This document shows positions 17,038 through 27,300 of a stretch of 38,557 bases of DNA, piece after piece. The notes below the pieces were generated by a model. It was given only the letters and a program-made list of their open reading frames with translations, searched no databases and was not told where the DNA came from. The first letter of the stretch is position 1; every line of letters begins with the position of its first letter. The translations under genes and the position numbers were made by a program. The DNA comes from Fibrobacteria bacterium (GTDB taxonomy: Bacteria; Fibrobacterota; Fibrobacteria; UBA11236; JADFYW01): assembly GCA_015232855.1 (NCBI GenBank), contig JADFYW010000030.1, positions 1 to 38,557 on the forward strand, read 5' to 3'.

Positions 17038-17654
17038 TCTATCCTTGTGTTGATATGATAGCTTTCTAATAGCTTTTTGCCTTGTTCAATTTGATTTGGC
17101 ATGGATGTGAGAGCAGCGGTAATAAGGTGTTTTTCTCTGAGAACTTTTTCCGGGGCCTTGTGACAATCAAGACACCACGACATACTGAGAGATTGTTCCT
17201 GCCGGACTTCGGCCATCTGATCAACTCTCCCATGGCAGGAAACGCAACCCACCCCTTTATTAATATGTACGCTGTGATCAAAGTAGGCGTATTCGGGCAG
17301 TTTGTGGACCCGCTTCCAGGGAACAGGCATTCCTGATTCCTGATATTGTTTGAGCTTCATAATTTCAGGTGAAGCCGGAAGGATAAGATTGTGGCAGCCC
17401 ATGCAAACATCCGAAGAAGGAACACCGGCTACAGGGGAGACTTCAGCTCCGGTATGGCAATAACGGCAATCCATACCCAAATCCGTCACATGTAGTTTAT
17501 GGCTGTATTTAATGGGTTGTACGGGTTGATAACCAACAGTGAGATGATTGTCTGATAACCAATACCAGATGACAAATATACTTGCAAGGCTACCTATAAT
17601 TACAGTGACTACTGCAACCGGGCCAAGAAGGTTTGTCCATCTGGGAAAAATCAT
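17016..17654 (-). CDS. actA: Alternative complex III subunit ActA, pentahaem cytochrome c
   Basis: First gene of the operon, 212 aa. One N-terminal TM anchor (about 9-31) is followed by a periplasmic domain with five CxxCH haem sites at 63-67, 84-88, 137-141, 161-165 and 207-211, plus many extra His as axial ligands (YSHKLH, FDHSVH). Five haems is the known number for ActA. It takes electrons from the ActB Fe-S chain. GAGAGGAAA lies six bases before the ATG. The last haem motif ends one residue before the stop, within the overlap with actB. Confidence 0.94.
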   Translation of the reverse strand: MIFPRWTNLLGPVAVVTVIIGSLASIFVIWYWLSDNHLTVGYQPVQPIKYSHKLHVTDLGMDCRYCHTGAEVSPVAGVPSSDVCMGCHNLILPASPEIMKLKQYQESGMPVPWKRVHKLPEYAYFDHSVHINKGVGCVSCHGRVDQMAEVRQEQSLSMSWCLDCHKAPEKVLREKHLITAALTSMPNQIEQGKKLLESYHINTRIDCSACHR

Positions 17655-18017
17655 TGATTTCCTCTCGGAAAAGTAAAAAACTGACTTTGCTTACCAACTA
17701 ATTACCTGGCACATAAGCCTCTGCTCAGGCCCATTTGCCGGGTATTCAGAAGCCCAATCATAAATAAATTAATGGATTTTTTCAATAAGAAGCCTGATCT
17801 GAATTCAGTAGGGTGAACCATACGTAAGTATTGATGATTTCAATGAAAAAGTCCAAACGAACGAAAGCGCACAAAGATTAATGATAAGGAAAAAAGCCGT
17901 AATGTATTTAATTATAGCTAGTTATAGCAAAGTTAGCCATTCCCCTTTTCGAAACCTCTACGCCTCTGCGCCTTTGCGTCAATTAAACAAAAACAATGAC
18001 AAACTGACAATGGAAAA
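17655..18017. other. Intergenic region upstream of the ACIII operon
   Basis: 363 bases without a credible gene. It must hold the promoter of actA on the minus strand, but I cannot identify -35/-10 boxes with confidence. A copy of the ctctgcgcctttgcg repeat lies at 17953-17980 near the nadA end. Confidence 0.5.
17953..17980. repeat. Single copy of the ctctgcgcctttgcg repeat
   Basis: The words cctctgcgcctttgcgtc match one arm of the inverted repeat at 6091-6136. It lies downstream of nadA. Confidence 0.6.
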
Positions 18018-19034
18018 TCAGCCCTCAGTATAGCGGAACATTTCGCTGATACAATGCAGGGCCCGTTTCCGGATTTCTTCATCCAGTTCGACAATGTCTT
18101 TTTGTTCCGGGGCCTTAAGTACTCGAAGAATGTCTTCCAGGGTATTGGCCTTCATATATTTACAAAGGGTACAGGTACCTACGAATTTTTTATCGGGTAG
18201 TTCAAGTTGCAATCTGGCAGAAAGGCCGCATTCGGTTAAAAGGAAAAACGCGTTTGCAGTAGAGGCTTTTACATAATTAATCATCTGGGAAGTGCTTCCC
18301 ACATAATCTGAATGCTTCAACACTCCGGCATTACACTCGGGGTGACTCAGGACTTCGGCATCGGGATATTGTTGGCGAATATATTGAATCATATCCTCAT
18401 CATATTTTTCGTGGGCATAGCAGGTGCCATGATGGATTTTTATGGTTTTATTGATTCCTCTTGCTTTAAGGTCCTCAATCAGATTGAGCCCCATCAGTTT
18501 GTCGGGAACAAAGAAAATCTTGTCATTAGGAACATTTTCCGCAATTTTATAAACATTAGAAGAGGTAACACACACATCACACTCTGCTTTTACCTCAGCG
18601 GTGGTATTTATATAACAGATAAAGGTGAAATCAGGGTTTTCGGCTTTTAAACGCTTTACTTCTTCTCCGGATATCGCGTCAGCCAGAGTACAACCGTTGG
18701 GGCTTGAAGGAATCAATACTTGTTTTTCAGGGTTTAGGATCTTGGCGGTTTCAGCCATAAACCGTACCGCACTGAAGACAATTGTTTCTGCATCAGTACC
18801 CTGGGCGTTTTTGCTGAGTTCATACGAGTCTCCGCTGTAATCCGACACTCCATGGATGACTTCGGGAGATACGTAAGAATGGGCCAGGATAACCGCATTC
18901 TTTTCTTTTTTGAGTTCGTTTATTTCATTAATGAGGGGAGCGTATTCTTTGCATTTCTCCATAGTGTACTTGCAGACATTCCCGCCAATCTTAATATTCC
19001 CCAGTTTCTTATATAAACTTTCTGCTGTAACCAT
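18018..19034 (-). CDS. nadA: Quinolinate synthase NadA
   Basis: 4Fe-4S enzyme condensing iminoaspartate with dihydroxyacetone phosphate to quinolinate in de novo NAD synthesis. The 338-aa length fits. Motifs include AVILAHSYVSPEV, SDYSGDSYELSK, and the three cluster-ligand regions PNGC (C115), HPEC (C234) and GTCTLC (C288/C291). GSTSQMINYV is the phosphate-binding loop. No nadB or nadC is adjacent, so it is a lone gene here; the REP-like element 19105-19184 lies just upstream. A weak GGA ribosome site precedes the ATG. Confidence 0.95.
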   Translation of the reverse strand: MVTAESLYKKLGNIKIGGNVCKYTMEKCKEYAPLINEINELKKEKNAVILAHSYVSPEVIHGVSDYSGDSYELSKNAQGTDAETIVFSAVRFMAETAKILNPEKQVLIPSSPNGCTLADAISGEEVKRLKAENPDFTFICYINTTAEVKAECDVCVTSSNVYKIAENVPNDKIFFVPDKLMGLNLIEDLKARGINKTIKIHHGTCYAHEKYDEDMIQYIRQQYPDAEVLSHPECNAGVLKHSDYVGSTSQMINYVKASTANAFFLLTECGLSARLQLELPDKKFVGTCTLCKYMKANTLEDILRVLKAPEQKDIVELDEEIRKRALHCISEMFRYTEG

Positions 19035-19104
19035 AATAAATTCCGATGTAATTAATAAAATGTTCTATTAACTAGAGTGTAAAAGTTTTTAAACCGCTAA
19101 CAAC

Positions 19105-19184
19105 CGTCATCGCCGGGCTTGACCGGGCGATCCATCCCAAAGTCGAGATTTTGATGGATTGCCCGGTCATGCCGGGCAATGACA
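19105..19184. repeat. REP-like inverted repeat (ccgggc family), second copy
   Basis: Two 30-base inverted arms (19105-19134 and 19155-19184) match the element at 9684-9763, with the same spacing of about 20 bases. It sits between nadA and its upstream neighbour. Confidence 0.85.
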
Positions 19185-19597
19185 TGTTCAATATTCTGAT
19201 TACTAATGCTTCCTTTTGAACAAATATTAATTGCTACTATCCTCCTGTACTCAAATATTACCCGACAACTTAAGCTGCAAAGTAAAACATAATAAAGTGG
19301 CAATGATTTGCCATAAAATCAGGAATCCCAGCTACGCATGCCTCCGGCCAGGTCTTTTGCCTGTTAAGAGTTGCAGGCTTTTAGGATTCTTTTTTAACAG
19401 GGATCGAAGTTCAGAAGCCATAATTTTTGGCGCAGAGCCAAAGGGGAGCAGCCAGAACATTCGGGCCAGTTTTGTTTTGAAAGCAATTGATTCATTTGTC
19501 ATAAGCAAAAACCTTTTCAATGTTTTAACCCAATACTCCAACACTCCAGTACTCCATTCTACCCACAGATTCTGCTGAGGAATCAGAAATTTAATTC
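19185..19597. other. Intergenic region with ctccaacactcc repeat
   Basis: 413 bases with no supported gene. A short run of actcc words (atactccaacactccagtac) lies at about 19532-19560 and resembles another dispersed intergenic repeat class. A 70-codon minus-strand frame at 19332-19544 starts inside this repeat and is not credible. Confidence 0.5.
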
Positions 19598-20188
19598 TTA
19601 CTCTTTAAGTACCATGTCGATACATAAAACTGCTGCGAAAATGAGTTTGCGGATTGGGTTCTCGGGGGTGACACCCTCTGCAATGTTGAGCATATAGTTA
19701 TCAGCTGAAGTAAACATTTCTTTGCCTAACCCCGTCCATTTTTTAGTCACATGGGCCAGTTCTTCCTTGCCATACATAAAGCGGAAGTCCCAGCCGGTCC
19801 ATTTGCCTTTCAGGGTACACACCGCCCGGCCTTCTTTATTCAGTACATCAAAGCTCCCGCCGATAGTAAAGAGTTTTTGACGGAAACCGCCGATTTCCCG
19901 TTCTTCTCCGTCATACACCTTTACCTGAGAACGAAAGAACGAAACACCCCGCTGCACGCGAATATAGAGTTCCCCACCAGGGGTCCGAACTTCAATATTA
20001 AAGGGCGTCATCTTTTTATAGGTTTTATCAAAGCGTAACATCCGGGTAAAGAACCCGAGTTTTGGCTCTCTGCACTGGGCCACAATAGTACCGGTCTCCG
20101 GGTCATAAATATCAAAATTATTAGCGGCTTTAAACATGCCGATATGTTCTTTGACCAGGAAAGTATTTTTAGAAAGGGACGGGGTCAT
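19598..20188 (-). CDS. Phospholipid scramblase/LURP-one-like protein
   Basis: 196-aa protein of the tubby-like scramblase/LURP-one-related superfamily, made of a 12-strand beta barrel around a central helix. Supporting features are the N-terminal FLVKEHIGMFKAANNFDIYDPETGTIVAQCREP, the strand repeats VQRGVSFFRSQVKVYDGEEREIGGFRQK and FDVLNKEGRAVCTLKGKWTGWDFRFM, and the hydrophobic C-terminal helix (IRKLIFAAVLCIDMVLKE). The bacterial function is unknown; membrane association is likely. It appears monocistronic, 27 bases downstream of the LRR lipoprotein gene. Confidence 0.75.
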   Translation of the reverse strand: MTPSLSKNTFLVKEHIGMFKAANNFDIYDPETGTIVAQCREPKLGFFTRMLRFDKTYKKMTPFNIEVRTPGGELYIRVQRGVSFFRSQVKVYDGEEREIGGFRQKLFTIGGSFDVLNKEGRAVCTLKGKWTGWDFRFMYGKEELAHVTKKWTGLGKEMFTSADNYMLNIAEGVTPENPIRKLIFAAVLCIDMVLKE

Positions 20189-20215
20189 GGGAAAAATTAC
20201 CTAAAGTGTTTCTGC

Positions 20216-23200
20216 TTACTCGCAGGTTTGAGTGGATTGCCAATCGGCTTGTCTGACTGTTAGCCAGGTCTTAATTTCTTCAGAAAGTAAACAAAGCTTA
20301 TTATTGTTAACTAAAAAATAATCCGTCTGAAAATTCACAATAGAATCCGGCAAGCTTGTTAATTCATTGAATCCTACAGAAAAATCACAGAAATTACTTA
20401 AATTTCCAATTGAAGATGGTAATGAAGTCAACTTATTTCTATGAGCAAAAAATTCTTTTAAATTTTTTAAAAACCCTATTGAACTAGGTAATGTCTTGAG
20501 CTGATTATCATATACCCATAAATACTTTAAACTGTCCAATTCACCAATATCAGCGGGTAAACTTTCTAACTGATTATTTGTTGCCATTAAACTTGTAAGC
20601 TTTTTACATAACCTAATATTATTATCAATATGCACAATTTGATTATTTGTCACATATAGCCCTTCTAAACTATTAAGCCTGCCTATTGTTGAAGGTATCA
20701 CTCTAATTAAATTTCTACCTATGAAAAGGCTTATTAAACTCTTGAAATTACCAGGTAATATGTTAATCGTATCAATTTGATTATAATCTAGCAACAAACT
20801 TTTTAAAGAATCAATTTCACCAAGCCAATATGGAAAAGAAGATAAACTATTTTCACTTAAATCACATTTTCTAAGGAGCTTTAAATTATTTAAACTGGCA
20901 GGGAGTTTTGTTAATTTGTTTTTTCCCAAAAACAATTCAGTTAAAGAACTTAGGTTCCCGATTTCTTCAGGTAAAGATGTGATGTTTAAAGAACTTAAAG
21001 AAAGAAGTTTCAAATATTTTAATTCTCCTATTGTGCTAGGAATGCTTGAAATAGGTAGATTGTTGATTTCAAAAGATAAGGCTTTTCCGTCTTCCCAATT
21101 TCCTACAAAAGCATTAACTTCACGGTCCTGTAATCCAATGGAATCTAAAATCCCTCTAATTATCAGAGAGTCGCTTTTCTCAAAATAAGATTGTAAACTT
21201 ACATCTCCTTCTTTTAAAACCACTTTAGTAGAAGAGATGTTTTTGTTTTCAATAAATGCAGTACCTGAGCTTGTTTGCCATTCTCTAAAAAAATAGGGAT
21301 AATTTGCCGTAGCACTAATATCAATCGTATCTCCGTAGTTCACTATTGTACTCGCCGGCACGGCTCCACCTTCACTAGGGGAAGAAGTAAAAGTCAGATT
21401 GAATTGAATAATTTCATAGGCAACATTAAGTTCAAAATTTTCTTGAACATTTATAAAATCATGATATGCGTTTTCCTTGGCGGTAACATTTGGAAATCCG
21501 TTAATTTTTACTTCTTTTATTTTATACCCCTCTTTAGGAATAAAGCTCACACGTCTGGATAGTCCAATTTCTACCACAACATTGCTTTCGGGTGGGTCCA
21601 TTACCCCTAAGCCGGAATCTATTATAGTAGAGATGGTAAATGTCTTCTTCTTAAAAAATGCCTTTACCGCGATATTACCTTCAGTCACTTCTATCCAGGG
21701 ATCTGTTTTTGTTGAATCCGTACTTAAAACATATTTTATGACACCTTTGTACCCCTCTGATGTTACTAATTCCCAGCGATCTAGCTCGTACCCCTTCTCA
21801 TTATCGGGGTTCGCTTTTAATTGAACTGGGACACCCCAAAAAACTTCCTGCTTAACAAGCTCTGGTGCTCCACCCTCGTCTGGGTCTTTCAATAGAATAA
21901 CCTCTAATGGAATCCGATCAAACTCTGCTGTGGCATTGATGTTTGCGACCATATTAAATACTAATGGATTTACGGTATCCAAAACCAAATCAAAACCTGA
22001 CCAGCTTTTAAAACGCCAACCGTCTAACGGAACCGCGGTTACGGTCACTTCATCTTGAAATAAATGTGTATTTGTGTCCGGAGAAATAATAACAGACCCC
22101 TGTAGAGAGTCTTTAACTGTCATTTCTAAAGAGAAAGCCTGTTTTTTAAATGTTACTTCTATTTTGTGGTTTGCTGCTACCTTAGAAAAGGTATACTTTT
22201 TGTTGTTATCTGCTACACTATTGCTATCCCCATCAATCAGAAGTTTTTCAACTAAATAACCTGTATCCGGTTCAAAAGTGAATTCCATGTCCCTGGTGCT
22301 ATCAACTTTGACAATTCCACCAATACCTGAAGGCTCAATTTTTCCACCTTCTCCCACTATAATCTCAATAGCAAAAGTGCCTCGTTTACGAACAGAAATT
22401 TGAAACTGATTTGAGCTATCACTTAGCTCCGGCTGATTAATATTTTTTATTATCAAATAATAGGTTCCGTCATTGGTTAATTTTGCAGTATCAATTTGTA
22501 AAACGGAATCTTCAGATATTTCCTCTGTTCCTTTCCTCCACGCATAAGTCAGAAAATCTGTATGAGCTATTACTGGCCTTACCTCAACCGAAGATCCTTC
22601 TACTATCAAAATATTTTCGATTTTGGATATAATTGGTGGACCATGTACAACAGACACTTTAAATGTATTAGTCACTTGTTCAGAATTTTGTCTTACTTCT
22701 ACGTGGTATACACCGGTATCCTGAAAACCAACATTAGTTATCTTTAAAGAGTCAGTTTCTGAAAGGATGCTATCCCCATAAAACCATTTATATGATAAGG
22801 AATCTTCCTTGTTAAGGGTAACGTTAAGTGTAGTATCATTGCCATAATATATCTGTAAATCTGCTAAACCTCTTACGATTTTTAACGGTGCTTTCGGGTC
22901 TGTCACATATATAACAGCATCACTCTTTATAGTATCATTCTGAGTATACACGATAACTAGAACCTGGGTACTATCCATTACAGAAGAAACCGTATCAATC
23001 AAATATCCATTTGTTGTAACACCTTCCAACAATTGATTATTGTGATACCAGGCATATTGGACATCGTTATTATCAACTTCCACTTCAAACTGAAGCGATT
23101 CACTCTTCAATACAACGGTATCTTTTAAACCTTTAACCAGTCTTATTGAATTCTTTTCAGATGGATAATCGGTATTCCCGGATAGACTGTCCTCAACAGA

Positions 23201-23581
23201 ATCAGATGCCGCTAATAATTCTTGTACTTCATCAAAATTCCCGGGGCCATCTTTCGTCACCTTGGAATTTTTTGCGTAAAGGACTTTTCCTTCTTTGGAT
23301 CCTATTATAAGCAAGGTGAAATTATCAGACAACTGATCTGGATAATAAAGTTTTTCCGGAAAAATATCCCCATCTTTCCATTCATAGATTGTAACAGTAT
23401 CTGTGCTATTTTCGCTTATTCCTAAAAATCGAATTTCATCATACTCTTCTATATTAAAATTTTCCGTGTTTAAATTTAAATAGCGCTTTTGCTCCGGTTC
23501 TTTAAAAATACAAGAAAATAAATAAAAGCAAAAAGCGAAAAATAGTATGAGTTTAATCTTATGTAAGACACTGTTTACCAT
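20216..23581 (-). CDS. Surface lipoprotein with Ig-like, InlB-type B repeats and leucine-rich repeats
   Basis: About 1121 aa from the ATG at 23581. The frame is open to 23662, but only this start gives a proper signal, KLILFFAFCFYLFSC (lipid Cys at 24). Numbering from the longer frame: three Ig-like domains at about 150-425 (ending GVYHVEV, GTYYLII), four or five divergent B repeats of the InlB type at 430-855 (GEGGKIEPSG, AVPLDGWRFKSWSG, FIPKEGYKIKEVKING), then about ten 23-residue leucine-rich repeats at 860-1115 (NKLTKLPASLNNLKLL, NQLESLPADIGELDSL). It is probably exposed at the cell surface for binding; the ligand is unknown. It is AT-richer than the respiratory operon. Confidence 0.8.
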   Translation of the reverse strand: MVNSVLHKIKLILFFAFCFYLFSCIFKEPEQKRYLNLNTENFNIEEYDEIRFLGISENSTDTVTIYEWKDGDIFPEKLYYPDQLSDNFTLLIIGSKEGKVLYAKNSKVTKDGPGNFDEVQELLAASDSVEDSLSGNTDYPSEKNSIRLVKGLKDTVVLKSESLQFEVEVDNNDVQYAWYHNNQLLEGVTTNGYLIDTVSSVMDSTQVLVIVYTQNDTIKSDAVIYVTDPKAPLKIVRGLADLQIYYGNDTTLNVTLNKEDSLSYKWFYGDSILSETDSLKITNVGFQDTGVYHVEVRQNSEQVTNTFKVSVVHGPPIISKIENILIVEGSSVEVRPVIAHTDFLTYAWRKGTEEISEDSVLQIDTAKLTNDGTYYLIIKNINQPELSDSSNQFQISVRKRGTFAIEIIVGEGGKIEPSGIGGIVKVDSTRDMEFTFEPDTGYLVEKLLIDGDSNSVADNNKKYTFSKVAANHKIEVTFKKQAFSLEMTVKDSLQGSVIISPDTNTHLFQDEVTVTAVPLDGWRFKSWSGFDLVLDTVNPLVFNMVANINATAEFDRIPLEVILLKDPDEGGAPELVKQEVFWGVPVQLKANPDNEKGYELDRWELVTSEGYKGVIKYVLSTDSTKTDPWIEVTEGNIAVKAFFKKKTFTISTIIDSGLGVMDPPESNVVVEIGLSRRVSFIPKEGYKIKEVKINGFPNVTAKENAYHDFINVQENFELNVAYEIIQFNLTFTSSPSEGGAVPASTIVNYGDTIDISATANYPYFFREWQTSSGTAFIENKNISSTKVVLKEGDVSLQSYFEKSDSLIIRGILDSIGLQDREVNAFVGNWEDGKALSFEINNLPISSIPSTIGELKYLKLLSLSSLNITSLPEEIGNLSSLTELFLGKNKLTKLPASLNNLKLLRKCDLSENSLSSFPYWLGEIDSLKSLLLDYNQIDTINILPGNFKSLISLFIGRNLIRVIPSTIGRLNSLEGLYVTNNQIVHIDNNIRLCKKLTSLMATNNQLESLPADIGELDSLKYLWVYDNQLKTLPSSIGFLKNLKEFFAHRNKLTSLPSSIGNLSNFCDFSVGFNELTSLPDSIVNFQTDYFLVNNNKLCLLSEEIKTWLTVRQADWQSTQTCE

Positions 23582-23691
23582 ATCTAAACCATTTTCTAAA
23601 AAAAGAAAAATTCTCTTTGGAGAAGGTAGAAAAGGGGGTAACGAATGGGGAGGGTTCAGCAATTTTTCTTTCTATTTTCAGAAATGCATAG

Positions 23692-24282
23692 TTACAGATC
23701 AACGCTCCCCACATTCTTCTCTCCTCTATCCTGGCTTAAAAGAAGGAATATAGTTACAGCTGTAGCAACAGCAAGGCAACCTAAGGTCCAACCTATCCAT
23801 GCTGCGTTTTTTTTCGGTTGCTTTTTTGACTGTACAGGTACAGTTTCTGTTACGTTTGAAAGAGCCGAAGAACTTTTGGTGGAAATAGATTTAGGCCTTC
23901 CATATTCGTCATATTGTTGTGTATACTGCTTCCGTCGTTTATACTCATTTTTTACATCTTGGAACATCAGATTTATTTTCTCTGACACGTACATATCTAG
24001 CAATTCAATATTGGGAGCAAGTTTAAGTAACTGATACATATAACTTTCCGCTTTATCCTTCGTATTTGCATCTGTGGCATAAACAACCCCTAAATACTTG
24101 AACATAAAAATCTTGTCCTCTTGAGAAGAATTTGGATTTGTCTTACGATAAGTTTCTAATTCTGTCCTAATTTTCTCAAACTCCCCTTCTAAATAAGCGG
24201 CTTTGATTTGAGCTTGGTTAATGGGTATTGCATGAACTATGCAGACCCAATTAAAAAGAATGGTAAAAAAAATAATCTTCAT
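23692..24282 (-). CDS. Secreted or anchored TPR-like protein with C-terminal TM
   Basis: About 196 aa from the ATG at 24282 (MKIIFFTILFNWVCIVHAIP, a signal peptide); the longer frame to 24339 runs over a terminator and is not used. An alpha-helical region of TPR-like character follows (AAYLEGEFEKIRTELETYRKTNPN, FKYLGVVYATDANTKDKAESYMYQLLKLAPN), then a basic Ser/Lys linker and a TM helix near the C-terminus (AAWIGWTLGCLAVATAVTIFLLL). This layout resembles small envelope-stress or assembly proteins, but I do not recognise the family. It lies between two large lipoproteins. Confidence 0.65.
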   Translation of the reverse strand: MKIIFFTILFNWVCIVHAIPINQAQIKAAYLEGEFEKIRTELETYRKTNPNSSQEDKIFMFKYLGVVYATDANTKDKAESYMYQLLKLAPNIELLDMYVSEKINLMFQDVKNEYKRRKQYTQQYDEYGRPKSISTKSSSALSNVTETVPVQSKKQPKKNAAWIGWTLGCLAVATAVTIFLLLSQDRGEKNVGSVDL

Positions 24283-24297
24283 TTGATTCAAAATAAT

Positions 24298-24325
24298 AAA
24301 AGTGCAGGGCGTAACCCCGCACTTT
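24298..24325 (-). terminator. Rho-independent terminator after the 1624-aa lipoprotein gene
   Basis: On the minus strand, aaagtgcgggg, a short loop and ccctgcacttt form an 11-bp stem with one mismatch, followed by tttattatttt. It lies 20 bases after the lipoprotein stop at 24345. Confidence 0.8.
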
Positions 24326-24344
24326 ATTAGCATATACAAAATTT

Positions 24345-27300
24345 TTATGGTACAAATTTCATTACACTCACACCGTAAGTGGATTGTCTGTCATCAAAAG
24401 CGATATAGGGTGTTGATCCGCTTAAAGAAATTCTCACTGAATTAGCACCTCCGTTAGGTAAGAGAGAAGTCAGGCTCGGATAACCCACATAAGACCATAC
24501 ACCTTCAGCGTATTTTTGCACATTAACATGGTAGCCAGGATATACAGTATATGCAATATACACATTACCGGCAGCATCCACCGCGAGATCACCCATGTTT
24601 CCAGAACTTATGCTGTTGGTAAAATCTTGTGCACCAAGATGTGTCCAGGAACCGCCATCTACGCTTTTAGCCACAGATATGGCATCAGTAGAAGCTGTGC
24701 GGTAAGAAATATACACTGTGCCACTCTTGGCTACTATTTCAACACCCTCTATTGGGAGAGTGAGTGATCCACCGTTAATGGTGGTCCAGCTTGAGCCATT
24801 CAATTTGCGCACACTAAAACTGTTATTAGAAAGCCTGAATGCGACAAACAAATCCGTTCCGTCTGAAGCAAGTCGCACTATATTAGCCGGATCCGAAGAA
24901 ACATTGGTGGCTACTGTTTCCCAGGTGGTACCGTTAAATCTCTTTACATAAGCCTGGTAGGGACTCGCATTGTTTACATATCCTACATATACGGTATCAT
25001 TATGCACCACGATACTTTGGTTGCCATAAGAGCGATACCCATTTGCTACTATTGCGTTCCCCAGAGTATCCCAAATAGATCCGTTCCAATGCATAACAAT
25101 TACATCATTACTAGCGTTTTCCTGGTATAGCATATATACATGAGGCCCGTTCACCGCCAGGCCGGTATTATTCCTGGAAGAAGATCCCGTTGGGTCGATA
25201 CCGCCAAGTTTTTCCCAATCGTAGTCATTGGTGGTGAACCAAACGCTTACGGGACCAGTTGTCCCTGTTCGTAGGGCAACATATCCGGTACTTCCATTAT
25301 ATACTATTTTTGGTATATCTGAATCAGCACCGTTAAAACTCCTTGGAGAAGCGGCCTGCCAAATACCGTTGGACGCAACTGTTACGGACCAGGAAACACT
25401 ATCCCTTAATCTGAGAGCCGCAGAGGTGGTCTTGGGGTGCCGGTCTTCTACATATGCATATACCGTGTGCACTCCGGTATCGGAAATGCCGGGTGTCCAG
25501 GAGACTGCGCCGTCAGTTTCTATCGTAACGCCTGAGGGGCTACCGCCATATTTGTAATAATACATAGCTGAAGCAGCCGTGTCAGTGGCCTTCAGTGTAA
25601 TGCGATATGCAGTGTTTATGTTTAATGTGGTATCTTTTGGTGTTCCCAGCTCGGGGGCGGTGTTTGTATAAAAAGAGGGTTCATTGGTAGAAGACCAGGT
25701 GGTGTCCCGGCCGTCAGAAGCACCTACCCGCCAGTAATAGATGGTGGTCGCAGCAAAACCTTCAGTATGGCTGTATGACGCTTCTGCGAGGTCTGCCACA
25801 AACTCTGTCGTGGGGGAATTGTCATTGGAGTCAAGCTGAATGATATACTTCAGGCTGTCACCGTCGGCGTCAGAGGAAGCTGTCCAGCTAAAATCAACCT
25901 GGGTATTTGTTGTAATAAGCCCACTCACATTATTGGTTACCAGGTTTGACGGTACTGTCGGAACACGATTGTTGGTAGTAAGGCTCCTGGTGGGCGACCA
26001 GGTGATATTCTCCTGGGCATCACGTATCCGCACACGCCAGTAATAGGTGGCATTACCCGTTAATTCCTGGCTTGTTGACCGGTTAGTACTGGAACTTGTG
26101 GAGGTCACATACACCGAATCCATGTTCGCTGTGTCGCCTTTTCCCAGAAAAACTGTTTGTTCAAAGGAGGGAAAACTCTTCCACTGAAAAGCAGTAGTAC
26201 CGGCCGCAATCTGAGCTTCGTGTTCGGGGCCCACCAGCATGTCGGTAGTGTCCGGCAGATTCACGGAAACCATCCAGACCACACTCTCCGTTATATTATC
26301 ATTTGCATCCTTTATTTTCATTTTCCAGTAATAGGTTGTGTATTTAGCCAGGACTGCGTCTTTACTCGCATACGTAGTGTAGTCGCCTACAGCATCCATG
26401 GATGAGGTATCTTCGCCCAGCCACAATTGATATGTGAAATTGGGGAGAGTACTCCATTCAAAATTAAAGCTGTTGTTATACGCCGGGTTCAGTGTTGTAT
26501 CTTTGGCTGGCTTCACCAAAATATCCTTTTCTGGTTCGGCAACCGTTACCTTCCAGGTGAGTGTATCATAGAGATTATGTTGATCTTTCACCGTAATAGC
26601 AAATATGGTATCCCCGGAAAATCGGGGTGTAATAGAAAATATCGCCTTATCCCCGGTACTTTGGTCAAAAGAAACCTGAAGTGCTCCAGCCATATTCGCA
26701 TAACGCAAATCCTCGTAATTTTCAGGATCATTCGCATAGATAGTATCCCGGTAAACTACACCGGGTTTAATTTCAGAAGGCATTGATGTATCTGCGGTCG
26801 TGAACTGGGGAGGGCTGTTAACCTGAAATTCCCGGGGAGTACTGTAGACGGTGTCGTGCCCATCGGTAACTCCGATACGCCATTTATAGGTGCCGGACTC
26901 TGTATATCCAACGGTATCTGTAAATTTGGTAGTGTCATGAAGTTTTGCCAGGGCTGTTGTGGGTAAATTTTCTGTTTTATCAACAAAGAGAATATAATCC
27001 AACTCATCCCCTTCATCTTGATCGGAAGACTGACTCCACCAGTAAGTCACCGGTGTATTTGCTTCGATAAGTACACTGGCATAGGGTTCTTTAAGGGATG
27101 ATTTGCCGGGTAAATGATTGGGTACATGAAAAGCGTAGATGTGACTATAAAATTCTTTTTTTGTAGAATCTTGCATAACAACCTGCCAAACATAGGTCTT
27201 ATTTCCAGTTAGATCAGATTTATAAAAGCATAATGTCTCATCATCCTGGCATGAATAATAATAACTCGACTGAAAAGTACCGTCTCCTTCCGGTGCCATA

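Noticed and set aside
19097-19303. 68-codon minus-strand open frame
   Set aside because: Its C-terminal half is a translation of the REP-like element (RHDRAIHQ and RPVKPGDD words), a well-known artefact.
19332-19544. 70-codon minus-strand open frame
   Set aside because: Starts inside a ctccaacactcc repeat, has no ribosome site and no recognisable family.
20216-21200. Regular spacing in this stretch as a DNA tandem repeat or CRISPR
   Set aside because: The period is about 69 bases and comes from 23-residue leucine-rich repeats; the DNA units are divergent and there are no identical repeats with unique spacers.
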